From: Erythrobacter sp.
GTDB lineage: Bacteria > Pseudomonadota > Alphaproteobacteria > Sphingomonadales > Sphingomonadaceae
DNA: 64,000 nt
Direction of reading: 5' to 3'
Assembly (NCBI RefSeq): GCF_035194505.1
Contig: NZ_CP136573.1
Location: 558,001-622,000, forward strand
Positions 8,635 through 17,696 of the stretch are shown here, piece after piece. Each line of letters starts with the position of its first letter. The stretch's first letter is position 1. The notes beneath the pieces are model-generated. The model did not search any database. It saw only the letters and a list, made by a program, of their open reading frames with translations, and was not told the DNA's origin. The position numbers and the translations under genes were made by a program.

Positions 8635-9413
8635 AGCTGGTGATGCTCGGTTCTGGCACCTCGACCGGGGTGCCGCGACTGGGCGGGCCGGATGGCACCG
8701 GCGACTGGGGCGATTGCGATCCGGACGAGCCGCGCAACCGCCGCACACGGGTTTCGATCCTGGTCGAGAGCGATGAAGGCCGTCGGTTGCTGGTCGATAC
8801 CTCGTCCGATTGCCGCGCACAGCTGCTCGCCAACCGGATCGGCAGCATCGACGCGGTGTTCTGGACCCATGATCATGCCGATCACTGCCACGGCATCGAT
8901 GATTTGCGGGTGCTGCGCTATGGCCGTGCCGGCCCGATCCCGGGTTTTGCCTCAAGCGAAACCGTGCGGCGATTGCGCCAGCGCTTCGGCTATGTGTTTG
9001 CCGGGCAGGAAGGCTATCCCACGATCTGCACCATCGACACGCTCGACCGGTTGAAGATGATCGCGGGTTTCGGCGTCGAGTGGTGCCAGATGGAGCATGG
9101 ACCGGGCGAAACTACCGCTTTCCGCTTTGAAGCTGATGGAAAATCCATTGGCTATGCCACAGATTTTAGTGCAATTTCCGATGACATGATCGATTTGTTC
9201 TACAAGGTCGATATTCTCGTGAGCGACTGTCTGCGCCGCGAACCGCATCCTACGCATGCGCATCTTGGGATGGCGATCGAACTCGGCGAGACCTGCAAGG
9301 CCGGCCGCGTGGTGCTTAGCCATCTCGACAAGAGCATGGATTATCGCGCGCTGTGCGATGAGGTGCCGGATTTCGTAACCGTCGGATATGACTGTCTGGA
9401 GATCACGGCTTGA
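8631..9413 (+). CDS. MBL-fold metallo-hydrolase, PhnP-like
   Basis: 260 aa, GTG start overlapping tatD. The metallo-beta-lactamase fold is marked by MLGSGTSTGVPR at the start, the zinc-binding THDHADHCHG, DFSAISDDMIDLF and a late LSHLDKS His. PhnP-like proteins are phosphodiesterases on cyclic phosphates; here the true substrate is unknown. The position straight after tatD suggests a nucleic-acid or nucleotide clean-up role, but that is inference. The end overlaps the following small gene by 4 bp. Confidence 0.88.
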   Translation: MKLVMLGSGTSTGVPRLGGPDGTGDWGDCDPDEPRNRRTRVSILVESDEGRRLLVDTSSDCRAQLLANRIGSIDAVFWTHDHADHCHGIDDLRVLRYGRAGPIPGFASSETVRRLRQRFGYVFAGQEGYPTICTIDTLDRLKMIAGFGVEWCQMEHGPGETTAFRFEADGKSIGYATDFSAISDDMIDLFYKVDILVSDCLRREPHPTHAHLGMAIELGETCKAGRVVLSHLDKSMDYRALCDEVPDFVTVGYDCLEITA

Positions 9414-9607
9414 ACGAATATGCGATCTACCTCGTGATCGCGACGATTGGTTGCCTTGTTCTGGTGGTGGCCGAATTGAAGTCGCATCGCCTGGGTTTGT
9501 GGAAGAATGTCCGGCTCGCGCTGATCTGGCTGGCGATTTTTGCGGGGCTATATCTGCTGACTGTGTGGTTCCTGATGGCGCAGGACACCACCAGCGCCCT
9601 GATCTAA
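9410..9607 (+). CDS. Small membrane protein, 65 aa, unknown function
   Basis: TTG start in a TTGA overlap with the preceding stop, so it looks translated as part of the operon. Two hydrophobic segments, about residues 5-21 and 36-56, are joined by a basic loop (KSHRLGLWKNVR), giving a hairpin across the inner membrane. No family recognised. It ends the row of overlapping genes that began at 3540. Confidence 0.7.
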   Translation: MNEYAIYLVIATIGCLVLVVAELKSHRLGLWKNVRLALIWLAIFAGLYLLTVWFLMAQDTTSALI

Positions 9608-9645
9608 AGTTTACATAATATATATTATCCATCTCAAGGATTGCC

Positions 9646-10422
9646 ATGAGCGAGCTTGCCGATCTCCCCCCTCTCGAGCGTTTGCTGGCGATCATGGCGC
9701 GCTTGCGCGATCCTGACGCTGGTTGTGATTGGGACCTCGCGCAGGACTTCGGTACCATCGCGCCCTATACGATCGAGGAAGCTTACGAAGTCGCGGACGC
9801 AATCGCGCGCTCCGACATGATCGACCTGCGTGACGAACTTGGCGACCTGCTCTTCCAGGTCGTGTTCCACGCCCGCATGGCCGAGGAAGCCGGACACTTC
9901 TCCTTCGCCGATGTCGCCGCGGCAATCAGTGACAAGATGCTCGCGCGCCATCCGCATGTCTTTGCCGATGCCGGCGGTGCTATGACCGAAGCCCGCTGGG
10001 AAGATCTCAAGGAAACCGAGCGCGCTGCGAAGGGCGTCACCAGCGCACTGGACGGTGTCGCATTGTCGCTGCCAGCCTTGATGCGCGCCCAGAAACTCCA
10101 GAAGCGCGCCGCGCGCACCGGCTTCGACTGGCCCGATCCCAGGGGCTCGGAATTGAAGATCGCCGAGGAAATCGATGAACTTAAGGCCGCCACCTCGGAG
10201 GCAGACAGGTTCGAGGAAGCCGGTGACCTGCTGTTCGCCGTGGTCAACTTCGTCCGCGCCCACGGGATCAGCGCCGAGGATGCCTTGCGTGCGGCCAATG
10301 CCAAGTTCGAACGGCGCTTCCGCGGGATGGAACATCTGGCCGGAGAGGACTTTCCCAAGCTCTCGCTCGAAGCTCAGGAGGAATTGTGGCAACGCGCCAA
10401 GAAAGGCGAGCAAGTCACTTGA
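9646..10422 (+). CDS. mazG: Nucleoside triphosphate pyrophosphohydrolase MazG
   Basis: 258 aa. Splits NTPs and dNTPs to NMP and pyrophosphate, a house-cleaning and stress-related activity. Two MazG-like helical repeats are visible: the first with TIEEAYEVADAI and LRDELGDLLFQVVFHA (metal-binding EExxE and ExxD), the second with EEIDELKAA and EEAGDLLFAVVNFVRA. Length fits full two-domain MazG. It converges with hflX, leaving only 4 bp between stop codons. Confidence 0.94.
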   Translation: MSELADLPPLERLLAIMARLRDPDAGCDWDLAQDFGTIAPYTIEEAYEVADAIARSDMIDLRDELGDLLFQVVFHARMAEEAGHFSFADVAAAISDKMLARHPHVFADAGGAMTEARWEDLKETERAAKGVTSALDGVALSLPALMRAQKLQKRAARTGFDWPDPRGSELKIAEEIDELKAATSEADRFEEAGDLLFAVVNFVRAHGISAEDALRAANAKFERRFRGMEHLAGEDFPKLSLEAQEELWQRAKKGEQVT

Positions 10423-10426
10423 TTTA

Positions 10427-11719
10427 CTAACTTAAAGTGGCGAATTGCCCCAATTCCTTGGGGTTCAGCCGCACAGTAATGCGACGCTGAGGGCCTGCCT
10501 CGCCATCGCCCGCATCCTCTTCGGCCAGCACATCGCCATGGGCATGAAGCCAGGCGAGGCGCCGTCCGTCTGACAGGGGCAGGATGAAGCTCACCTCCCG
10601 CGCGGTTCCGGTAAGCATGCCGGCGATCCGCGCCTCGAAATCAGCCATCCCCTCGCCCGTCACCGCAGAGAGGATAACCGCCCCCTGCCCTTCGGCACTC
10701 TCGCGCAATTCCTCAAGAGCTTCAGCGTCCAGCAGATCGCACTTGTTCCAGACTTCAAGGATGGGGATCGAGCTCTCGCCGTTCTCCTTGTCGACGACGC
10801 CGAGATCCGCGAGCACCTCCATCACCTGCTTCTTCTGCGCTGCATGGCTGGAATTGGCCATGTCGCGCACGTGGCAGATCACATCCGCGCCGGTCACTTC
10901 CTCCAGTGTCGCGCGGAAGGCCGCCACCAGCTGCGTCGGCAGATCGGAAATGAAGCCCACAGTGTCGGAGAGGATCGCCTTTTCGACACCGGCCAGACGG
11001 ATCGCGCGCATGGTGGGATCAAGCGTGGCGAAGAGCAGATCCTCGGCCATTACCTCGGCGCCGGTCAAGCGATTGAAAAGCGTGGATTTCCCGGCATTGG
11101 TATAGCCCACAAGCGCAATCACCGGCCAGGGCGCGCGCCCGCGGCGTTCACGGTGCAGCGTGCGGGTCTTGCGCACCTGCTCCAGTTCGCGGCGCAGGCG
11201 GCCCATGCGCTGGCGGATCATGCGGCGGTCAGCCTCGATCTGGGTCTCGCCCGGACCACCAAGGAAGCCGAAGCCGCCGCGCTGGCGTTCAAGGTGGGTC
11301 CAGCTGCGCACGAGCCGGCTCTGCTGGTAATCGAGATGGGCAAGCTCAACCTGCAAGCGACCCTCGGCCGTCGCCGCGCGTTCGCCGAAGATTTCGAGGA
11401 TCAGTCCGGTCCGGTCGATCACCTTGCGCTTCAGCCGGTCTTCGAGATTGCGCTGCTGGATCGGGGTGAGCGCGCCGTCGACGATCACCAGTTCGGCCTC
11501 GTACTGCTCGCACCAGATCGCGATATTCTCGACCTGACCCGATCCGAACAGCGTGTTGGGCTGCATCTTGCGGATCGGCAGGATCGCCGAATGCGAGACG
11601 ACAATGCCGATCGCCAGGGCCAGCCCTTCGGCCTCGGCGAGGCGCTCGCGCGCGTCGAGATCATAGCGCAGCGCCTTGATATCAGGGCACAGCACCAGCG
11701 CCCGCGCACCGCGGGTCAC
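10427..11719 (-). CDS. hflX: Ribosome-associated GTPase HflX
   Basis: 430 aa from the GTG at 11719; the start is uncertain because the frame continues open toward hfq. HflX binds the 50S subunit and splits stalled ribosomes. The N-terminal HflX domain ends with the GGPGETQIEADRR signature, followed by a helical linker and the G domain: GYTNAGKST (G1), DTVGF (G3), NKCD (G4). It follows hfq by about 26 bp on the same strand, the common hfq-hflX pairing, so the two are likely co-transcribed. Confidence 0.93.
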   Translation of the reverse strand: MTRGARALVLCPDIKALRYDLDARERLAEAEGLALAIGIVVSHSAILPIRKMQPNTLFGSGQVENIAIWCEQYEAELVIVDGALTPIQQRNLEDRLKRKVIDRTGLILEIFGERAATAEGRLQVELAHLDYQQSRLVRSWTHLERQRGGFGFLGGPGETQIEADRRMIRQRMGRLRRELEQVRKTRTLHRERRGRAPWPVIALVGYTNAGKSTLFNRLTGAEVMAEDLLFATLDPTMRAIRLAGVEKAILSDTVGFISDLPTQLVAAFRATLEEVTGADVICHVRDMANSSHAAQKKQVMEVLADLGVVDKENGESSIPILEVWNKCDLLDAEALEELRESAEGQGAVILSAVTGEGMADFEARIAGMLTGTAREVSFILPLSDGRRLAWLHAHGDVLAEEDAGDGEAGPQRRITVRLNPKELGQFATLS

Positions 11720-11745
11720 CTCGTTATCGAATTCGCTCTCGAAGC

Positions 11746-12324
11746 TCAGTCGTCGGCCCCGTCGTCATCGAATTCATCGTCGCCATCGACGCTGAGATCG
11801 ACCGCCCCTGCGGGCTGGATGGTGGAAACCGCATGCTTGTAGGCGAGCTGCACCGCGCCGTCGCGTTCCAGCATCATGCAGAACAGATCATAGGCGGCGA
11901 TCCGCCCCTGCAGCATCACGCCGTTGACGAGGAACATCGTCACCTGCACCTCGGCCTCCGCGACGCGGCTGAGGAACACGTCCTGCAGAAGCTTGGGCTT
12001 GCGTCCGCCCGCACCGCTCGCGAATTGTTCGGGATCGAGCGACTGGCCGGGCATGATCGTCGAAATCGCGTGCTTGTAGACCAGCTGCGACTGGCCATCG
12101 CGGCGCAGCAGGATCGAGAAATTGTCGAACCAGGTGACAATCCCCTGCAGCTTCACGCCCTTCACCAGGAACATGGTGACGGGAATCTTGTTCTTGCGCA
12201 GCAGGTTGAGGAAGGCGTCCTGAAGATTGCCCTGACGGCCTGCGCCGCCATCTGACCCGCGCGTTTCTGCCGGAGCGGCTGTGCGGGTGACCGGACGAGG
12301 GGAGAGCGTTCGCCCTGTGGACAT
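11746..12324 (-). CDS. hfq: Tandem (double-Sm) Hfq RNA chaperone
   Basis: 192 aa, about twice normal Hfq, with two complete Sm domains in one chain. Hfq rings pair small RNAs with mRNAs. Domain 1 (about 31-93) has LQDAFLNLLRKNKIPVTMFL and ends with YKHAIS at 83-88; domain 2 (about 112-172) has LQDVFLSRVAEAEVQVTMFL and ends with YKHAVS at 162-167. Domain 2 lacks the basic rim (RVAEAEV against LRKNKIP), and the Lys of NGxKLQG is Met. A basic N-terminal tail and a very acidic C-terminal tail (DGDDEFDDDGADD) flank them. A trimer would give a six-domain ring. AGGAG lies before the ATG. The 148 bp upstream can hold its own promoter, as ntrX lies ahead on the same strand. Confidence 0.93.
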   Translation of the reverse strand: MSTGRTLSPRPVTRTAAPAETRGSDGGAGRQGNLQDAFLNLLRKNKIPVTMFLVKGVKLQGIVTWFDNFSILLRRDGQSQLVYKHAISTIMPGQSLDPEQFASGAGGRKPKLLQDVFLSRVAEAEVQVTMFLVNGVMLQGRIAAYDLFCMMLERDGAVQLAYKHAVSTIQPAGAVDLSVDGDDEFDDDGADD

Positions 12325-12472
12325 GGTCTTGGCTCCTGTTCTTGGCGGCCGGTTTTTGCGGTCCGCGAGTTTGCAAGCCCTGCTGCCGATCCGTGCAGCG
12401 TGACTCCAGATGCCATAATGGCGATTGCCAACCCTTGGGACAAGGTTTGTTTTGGGTTTGATTTGGCGGGAC

Positions 12473-13879
12473 TTACTCGCCCTCGCCTTCGCCGCCGCCT
12501 TCGCTGTCGTCCCGCCGGTCAGCCATACCGAGCAGCTTGAGCTTGCGGTGGAGCGCGGAGCGTTCCATCCCGATGAAGCTCGCGGTTTTCGAGATATTGC
12601 CCGAGAAGCGGCGGATCTGGATCGCCAGATATTCCCGCTCGAAGCTCTCCCGCGCCTCGCGCAGCGGCACGCCCATGATGGCCGAGAGGTTCTCCCCCGT
12701 CATCCCGATCTGCCCCCCGGTGATCTCCGGCGGGAGCATGTCGGGCTCGACAGTGGTGAGCTTTTCGCGCGGGGTCATGATGATCGTGCGCTCGACCACG
12801 TTGCGCAGCTGGCGGACATTGCCCGGCCAGTCATAGGCCTGCAACGCCGCCATCGCCTCGCTCGAAATCTCCGGCGGGGCAAGGCCCTGATCATTGGAGT
12901 AGCGGGTGAAGAAATGCTCGGCCAGCACGGGAATATCCTCGCGCCGCTGGGCCAGCGAGGGGATCGCCACGGGCACCACATTAAGGCGATAGAACAGGTC
13001 TTCGCGGAACCGCTTTTCCGCCATTTCCACGGTGAGATCGCGGGTGGTCGAGGAGACCACGCGCACATCCACCCCGATCTGCCGCGTGCCGCCCACGCGC
13101 ACGAAGCTCTGGTCGGTCAGCACACGCAGTATCCGCGCCTGGGTGGAGAGCGGCATGTCGGCGATTTCGTCGAGATAGAGCGTTCCGCCATCAGCGAGTT
13201 CGAGCAGGCCCGGGCGCACCTGTTTGCCGTTCACTTCCTCGCCGAACAATTCCTGCTCGAAGCGCTCGGGTGTGATGCGCGCCGAGTTGACCAGCACGAA
13301 AGCGCCATTGGCCCGCCCGCTCCATGCGTGGAGCAAGCGCGCGGCAACTTCCTTGCCTGCTCCCGGAGGCCCGGAAATCAGCACCCGGCTGCCGGTGTTG
13401 GAGACCCGCTTCAAGGTTGCGCGCACGGAGTTGATGGTGGGCGAATTGCCGGTGAATTCGGCGCTCGACCAACTGCCTTCGCGCAGACGCGAGTTCTCGC
13501 GCCGCAGCCTTTCGGTCTCGGTCGCGCGTTCGACCAGCAGCAGCAGGCGCTCGGCCTCGAAGGGCTTTTCGATGAAGTCCATCGCCCCGCGCCCGACCGC
13601 AGCAACCGCCGTGTCGATATTGCCATGGCCGGAGAAGATGATCACCGGCAGGCCCGGCTCGCGCGCCTTGATCGCATCGAGCAGTTCGAGCCCGTCCATC
13701 TGGCTGCCGTGAAGCCACACGTCGAGCAGCACGAGGCTCGGCCGGCGCTCGTCGATCGCGGCCAGCGCCTCGGTGCTGTCGGCTGCGGTGCGGCAGACAT
13801 AGCCTTCATCGCCGAGCACGCCCGCGACCAGTTCGCGGATATCGCGTTCGTCATCGACGATCAGGATTTCGAGCGCCAT
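12473..13879 (-). CDS. ntrX: Response regulator NtrX, without the GAFTGA motif
   Basis: 468 aa. Partner of the NtrY kinase in nitrogen and redox-linked control in alphaproteobacteria. Receiver domain 1-125 with Asp53; AAA+ domain with Walker A GPPGAGK at 170-176 and LYLDEIADMP as Walker B; C-terminal Fis-type helix-turn-helix (ISKTASFIGMERSALHRKLK). Where sigma-54 activators carry GAFTGA, about residues 214-224, this protein has EEVNGKQVRPG. Loss of GAFTGA is known for many alphaproteobacterial NtrX proteins, so it may act without sigma-54. It follows ntrY by 58 bp. Confidence 0.93.
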   Translation of the reverse strand: MALEILIVDDERDIRELVAGVLGDEGYVCRTAADSTEALAAIDERRPSLVLLDVWLHGSQMDGLELLDAIKAREPGLPVIIFSGHGNIDTAVAAVGRGAMDFIEKPFEAERLLLLVERATETERLRRENSRLREGSWSSAEFTGNSPTINSVRATLKRVSNTGSRVLISGPPGAGKEVAARLLHAWSGRANGAFVLVNSARITPERFEQELFGEEVNGKQVRPGLLELADGGTLYLDEIADMPLSTQARILRVLTDQSFVRVGGTRQIGVDVRVVSSTTRDLTVEMAEKRFREDLFYRLNVVPVAIPSLAQRREDIPVLAEHFFTRYSNDQGLAPPEISSEAMAALQAYDWPGNVRQLRNVVERTIIMTPREKLTTVEPDMLPPEITGGQIGMTGENLSAIMGVPLREARESFEREYLAIQIRRFSGNISKTASFIGMERSALHRKLKLLGMADRRDDSEGGGEGEGE

Positions 13880-13937
13880 TTTCAGGATCCCTCAGGTAGC
13901 GGTTGGGGTTGGATGCAGTCGGGCGAAAGGCGGGCGA

Positions 13938-16193
13938 TCATGCGCTGCCTCCTTCGACAGGTTGCGGATTGCGGGCAAAGCGCAAGGTGACCCGCGTGCC
14001 GCCGGTGGTGGTGCTGGCAAAGCTCATCGCGCCGCCATGCTCGTCGACGATCTTGTTGACGATGGCGAGCCCGAGGCCGGTGCCCTTTTCGCGGGTTGTG
14101 ACATAGGGTTCGGTGATCCGCTCGCGGTCGGCCGGAAGACCGATGCCATTGTCCTCGATGGTGACGGTGATCGCCTCGCCCGCGTCGGCAATCGTAACCG
14201 CGATCTCGCCGGCATATTCGCCCCGTCCTTCGCCCGCGCGCGCCTCGACCGCTTCGACCGCGTTCTTGAGCACGTTCGTCATGGCCTGGCCGAACTGGTG
14301 GCGATCGCAGCGCACTTCGCGGTCGAGCAGGCCGGTTGAGGCAACCGAGAAGGCGATGCCCGAATGGGCGACTTCCTGCAGGAACACCGCCTGGCGGACG
14401 AGATCGAGCGCGTCCTCGTCGCGGAACACCGGCTTGGGCAGCCGCGCGAAGGAGGAGAATTCGTCGACCATGGTTCTGAGGTCGCCGACCTGCCGCACGA
14501 TGGTGCTGGTGAGATCGTCGAACAGGTCGCGCTCGCTATCTTCCACCTGCGTGCGGTAGCGGCGCTTCAGGCGCTCGGTCGCCAGCTGGATCGGGGTGAG
14601 CGGGTTCTTGATCTCGTGCGCGATGCGCCGCGCCACATCCGACCATGCCGCCTGGCGCTGGTCCAGCAGCTGGCGGGTGATGTCCTCGAAGGTGATCACA
14701 TGGCCCGATGTGCCGGGTGCGACCTTGACCGCGAGGGTCAGTATCTCGGTGCCGCGCGCATGGGTGATGATCGCGCGTTCCTTGCCCTCGGCGATCATGC
14801 GCAGCAGTTCGGGCTCGATCACCTCCAGCGACTGGCCAATCATCGAGGCCGCGCCCTCGGGCACCAGCAGAGCCTGCGCCGAGGAATTCATCAGAGTCAC
14901 CCGCGCCTCGGCATCGACCGAGATGACGCCTGCGGTGACGGATTCGAGCACGGCTTCGGTGAAGGCGCGGCGATCATCGATCTGGCGATTGGCGCTGACG
15001 AGCGCCTGGGTCTGCTTGTCGAGCTGCGCGGTCATACGGTTGAAGGCGCGATTGAGCAGCCCGATCTCGTCCGCCCCGGTGCGGCCCTCAAGCCGCAGCG
15101 CGAAATTGCCCTGCCCCACCTTGCGCGCCGCGCCGACCAGATCGGTCAGCGGCCTCACCTGCCGATCGGCAAAGCGCAGCGCGAACCAGATCGCCACGCC
15201 CACCAAGAGCAGGCTGACCGCCACCAACGCGATGTTGAAGCGCAACTGGAGCATGCGCGCGCTGCTCGTCAGACGATCATAGGCCGAGACGATCGATTGC
15301 GCGCGCGACCATGAATTGAACATGCTCTCTTCGGTGGTGCGGGCATTGTAGAGGTAGATGCCGCTTGCCGCATCGATCGGCGCGAGCGCCTCGATCCGTT
15401 CAGGGCTTCCCACCACGACCACGAGTTCGCCCTGTTCGAGCCGCGGCAGGGCCGTGGCGGTGAAATCGAGCGGGCTGTTGTCTTCGGTCAGATTGAGGAT
15501 CGCGGCCGTGCGCAGCGACTTGTCGGGCATGCGCTGGAGGATCGCGCTCTCGGAAATCTTCCGACCCTGCGTCTGTAGGGCATAGAAATCGGGAAAGTCG
15601 TCATCCGTGATGGTCACGCGCTCGAGAATGAAGCGCATGTCGCTCGCCATCGCCTGCGTTTCCTGCTGCACATCGCGCTGGTTCGCATCGTAATAGTTCT
15701 GCGCCAGCGCGTTGGCGTTCTCCATCAGCCCGCGCGAATCGTCGGAGAACCAGAAGTCGACGCCGGTCTGGAACAGGATCGCGGCAAAGCCTGCGACCAG
15801 CAGGGTCGGCAAGGCTGCGACCATCGAGAAGAAGAACACGAGCCGCACGTGCAGCCGCGCCGTGCTCCCCGCCGCGCGGCGCAGCGCCACGCGCCGCCCG
15901 AACAGCACCAGCAGCGCCATCGCCGGCACCAGCGTTGCCATCAAGAGGGCCGAGACCTGAATGGTCGGCAGCAGCGCATCGGGCGCGCTCGCCTGGCCAT
16001 AGGTGAGCCACGTTGCCCCGACGGCTGCCAGCAAGGCTACGCCTGAAAGGACTTCCAGCCAGAAGAAGATATTGGCCCGGCGCGAGGCGATGATGAAAGA
16101 CCGCCACCAGCGCGGCAGTTGGCGCGGCGGCGGGCTCGTCACTGGCGGTCGCTGGGTCTCCATCGGTGCACCGTTACAACAATGGTGTGGCAA
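13938..16193 (-). CDS. ntrY: Membrane sensor histidine kinase NtrY
   Basis: 751 aa. Several N-terminal membrane segments (three to four within the first 130 residues), a periplasmic-facing stretch to about residue 280, another membrane helix (NIALVAVSLLLVGVAIWFAL), then HAMP, PAS, HisKA and HATPase domains. The phosphorylated His sits in RRIAHEIKNPLTPIQ; N-box NVLKNAVEAVEA and the G-boxes DNGIGLP and GTGLGLAIV complete the kinase core. It signals to NtrX just downstream and follows ntrC by 40 bp. Confidence 0.95.
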   Translation of the reverse strand: MPHHCCNGAPMETQRPPVTSPPPRQLPRWWRSFIIASRRANIFFWLEVLSGVALLAAVGATWLTYGQASAPDALLPTIQVSALLMATLVPAMALLVLFGRRVALRRAAGSTARLHVRLVFFFSMVAALPTLLVAGFAAILFQTGVDFWFSDDSRGLMENANALAQNYYDANQRDVQQETQAMASDMRFILERVTITDDDFPDFYALQTQGRKISESAILQRMPDKSLRTAAILNLTEDNSPLDFTATALPRLEQGELVVVVGSPERIEALAPIDAASGIYLYNARTTEESMFNSWSRAQSIVSAYDRLTSSARMLQLRFNIALVAVSLLLVGVAIWFALRFADRQVRPLTDLVGAARKVGQGNFALRLEGRTGADEIGLLNRAFNRMTAQLDKQTQALVSANRQIDDRRAFTEAVLESVTAGVISVDAEARVTLMNSSAQALLVPEGAASMIGQSLEVIEPELLRMIAEGKERAIITHARGTEILTLAVKVAPGTSGHVITFEDITRQLLDQRQAAWSDVARRIAHEIKNPLTPIQLATERLKRRYRTQVEDSERDLFDDLTSTIVRQVGDLRTMVDEFSSFARLPKPVFRDEDALDLVRQAVFLQEVAHSGIAFSVASTGLLDREVRCDRHQFGQAMTNVLKNAVEAVEARAGEGRGEYAGEIAVTIADAGEAITVTIEDNGIGLPADRERITEPYVTTREKGTGLGLAIVNKIVDEHGGAMSFASTTTGGTRVTLRFARNPQPVEGGSA

Positions 16194-16233
16194 ATTTGCA
16201 AGGGGCTAATACCGCGCCGCCTGCCTGCTTGCG

Positions 16234-17685
16234 TCAGGACGGTGGAGAAAAGCGATCAGGTTCCAGCCCGAGCTCGCCGATCCGCTTGCGCAGTGTGTTG
16301 CGATTGATGCCGAGCAGCTGGGCGGCGCGCAGCTGATTGCCGCCGGTGCGGCCGAGCGCATGCTCGATCAGCGGCTTTTCAAAGGCGGCGAGAGCGCGGT
16401 GATAGAGAGTGCCCGAAGGCGGGGCCTCGCTCGCCAGCCATGCACCGAGCGCTTCGCCGAAACCGCCGCTTTCGCCAGCGGCGACGGTGGCAGAGGCAGG
16501 GGCGATTTCCTCGCCGATCATGTCGATCAGGCTTTCGGCATCGATCCGGTCCTCACGCGCCATAAGCGCGCAGCGATAGACGACATTGCGCAGCTCGCGG
16601 ACATTGCCGCGCCAATTTCGCTGTTCGAGCCGGGCAATGGCTTCGGGCGCAAGATAGCGGCGCGGCAACCCATCCTCGGTCGCCAGCACAAGGAAATGCT
16701 GGGCCAATGCACCGATATCCTCACGCCGCTCGCGCAGGGGTGGCAGCTCGATCGGCACGACATTGAGGCGGTAGAACAGGTCCTCGCGGAAGGTGCCCGC
16801 AGCGATCATCGGGGCAAGATCGCGGTTTGTGGCAGCGACAATGCGGACATTGACCGCAATCTCCTGCCGCCCGCCCACGCGCCGGATGCGCCCCGATTGC
16901 AGCGCGCGCAGAAGCCGCGTCTGTGCCTCGGGCGGCATGTCGCCGATCTCGTCTAGGAACAGGGTGCCGCCATTGGCCTGTTCGAATTTGCCGATCGCCT
17001 GGGCAATGGCGCCGGTGAAGGCGCCTTTCTCGTGCCCGAACAGCTCGCTTTCCACGAGGTCAGCAGGGATCGCAGCGGTGTTGACCGCAACGAAAGGCCC
17101 GGTCCGCCTGCTGCCGAGTTCGTGGATCGCCTCGGCCACCAGCTCCTTGCCCGTGCCGCTTTCGCCGGTGATGAGGACGGTGAGATCATTGCGCAGCACA
17201 CGGGTGATCATGCGGTAGACCGTCTGCATGGCAGGCGAGCGGCCCACCAGCGGCATGCGCGCGCCTTCGCTCTCGCTCTCGCCCCGCAGTTCGGCGTCGT
17301 CCGCCTGAGCAGAGCGCTGCCCCGCCGCCTGCCGCACGGCATGAACCAGCTCGTCAAGATCGAAGGGCTTGGGGAAATATTCGAAGGCCTCGCTCTCGCT
17401 CGCGCGCACCGCCGTATCGAGCGTGTTCTGTGCCGAAAGCACGATCACGGGCATGTCGGGCGCATGCTCGCGCACGGCGGCAAGGCTGGCGAGCCCGTCA
17501 CCGTCCTCGAGTATCACGTCGGTCAGCATCACCGCAAAGCTTTCAGCCGCGATCAGCCGGTCACGCTCGGCAATGCTGGTGCAGTGCGAAATCGCAAAGC
17601 CCTCGTCCTCCAGCGCGGCGATGATCACCGTCGCAATGGCGGCGTCGTCTTCGACCAGCAGGATGTTGCGGGCAGCTGTCGGCAT
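16234..17685 (-). CDS. ntrC: Nitrogen regulator NtrC (NR-I)
   Basis: 483 aa. Sigma-54-dependent activator of nitrogen assimilation genes. Receiver with Asp56, AAA+ domain with Walker A GESGTGK at 174-180 and the full GAFTGA at 221-226, and a Fis-type helix-turn-helix (GGNQLRAAQLLGINRNTLRKRI) that binds enhancers. The ATG at 17685, 11 bp after the ntrB stop, is chosen because it begins the standard receiver fold; the much longer open frame to 18204 is read-through over ntrB. Contrast with NtrX, which lacks GAFTGA. Confidence 0.95.
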   Translation of the reverse strand: MPTAARNILLVEDDAAIATVIIAALEDEGFAISHCTSIAERDRLIAAESFAVMLTDVILEDGDGLASLAAVREHAPDMPVIVLSAQNTLDTAVRASESEAFEYFPKPFDLDELVHAVRQAAGQRSAQADDAELRGESESEGARMPLVGRSPAMQTVYRMITRVLRNDLTVLITGESGTGKELVAEAIHELGSRRTGPFVAVNTAAIPADLVESELFGHEKGAFTGAIAQAIGKFEQANGGTLFLDEIGDMPPEAQTRLLRALQSGRIRRVGGRQEIAVNVRIVAATNRDLAPMIAAGTFREDLFYRLNVVPIELPPLRERREDIGALAQHFLVLATEDGLPRRYLAPEAIARLEQRNWRGNVRELRNVVYRCALMAREDRIDAESLIDMIGEEIAPASATVAAGESGGFGEALGAWLASEAPPSGTLYHRALAAFEKPLIEHALGRTGGNQLRAAQLLGINRNTLRKRIGELGLEPDRFSPPS

Positions 17686-17696
17686 GGGGCGTGGCT

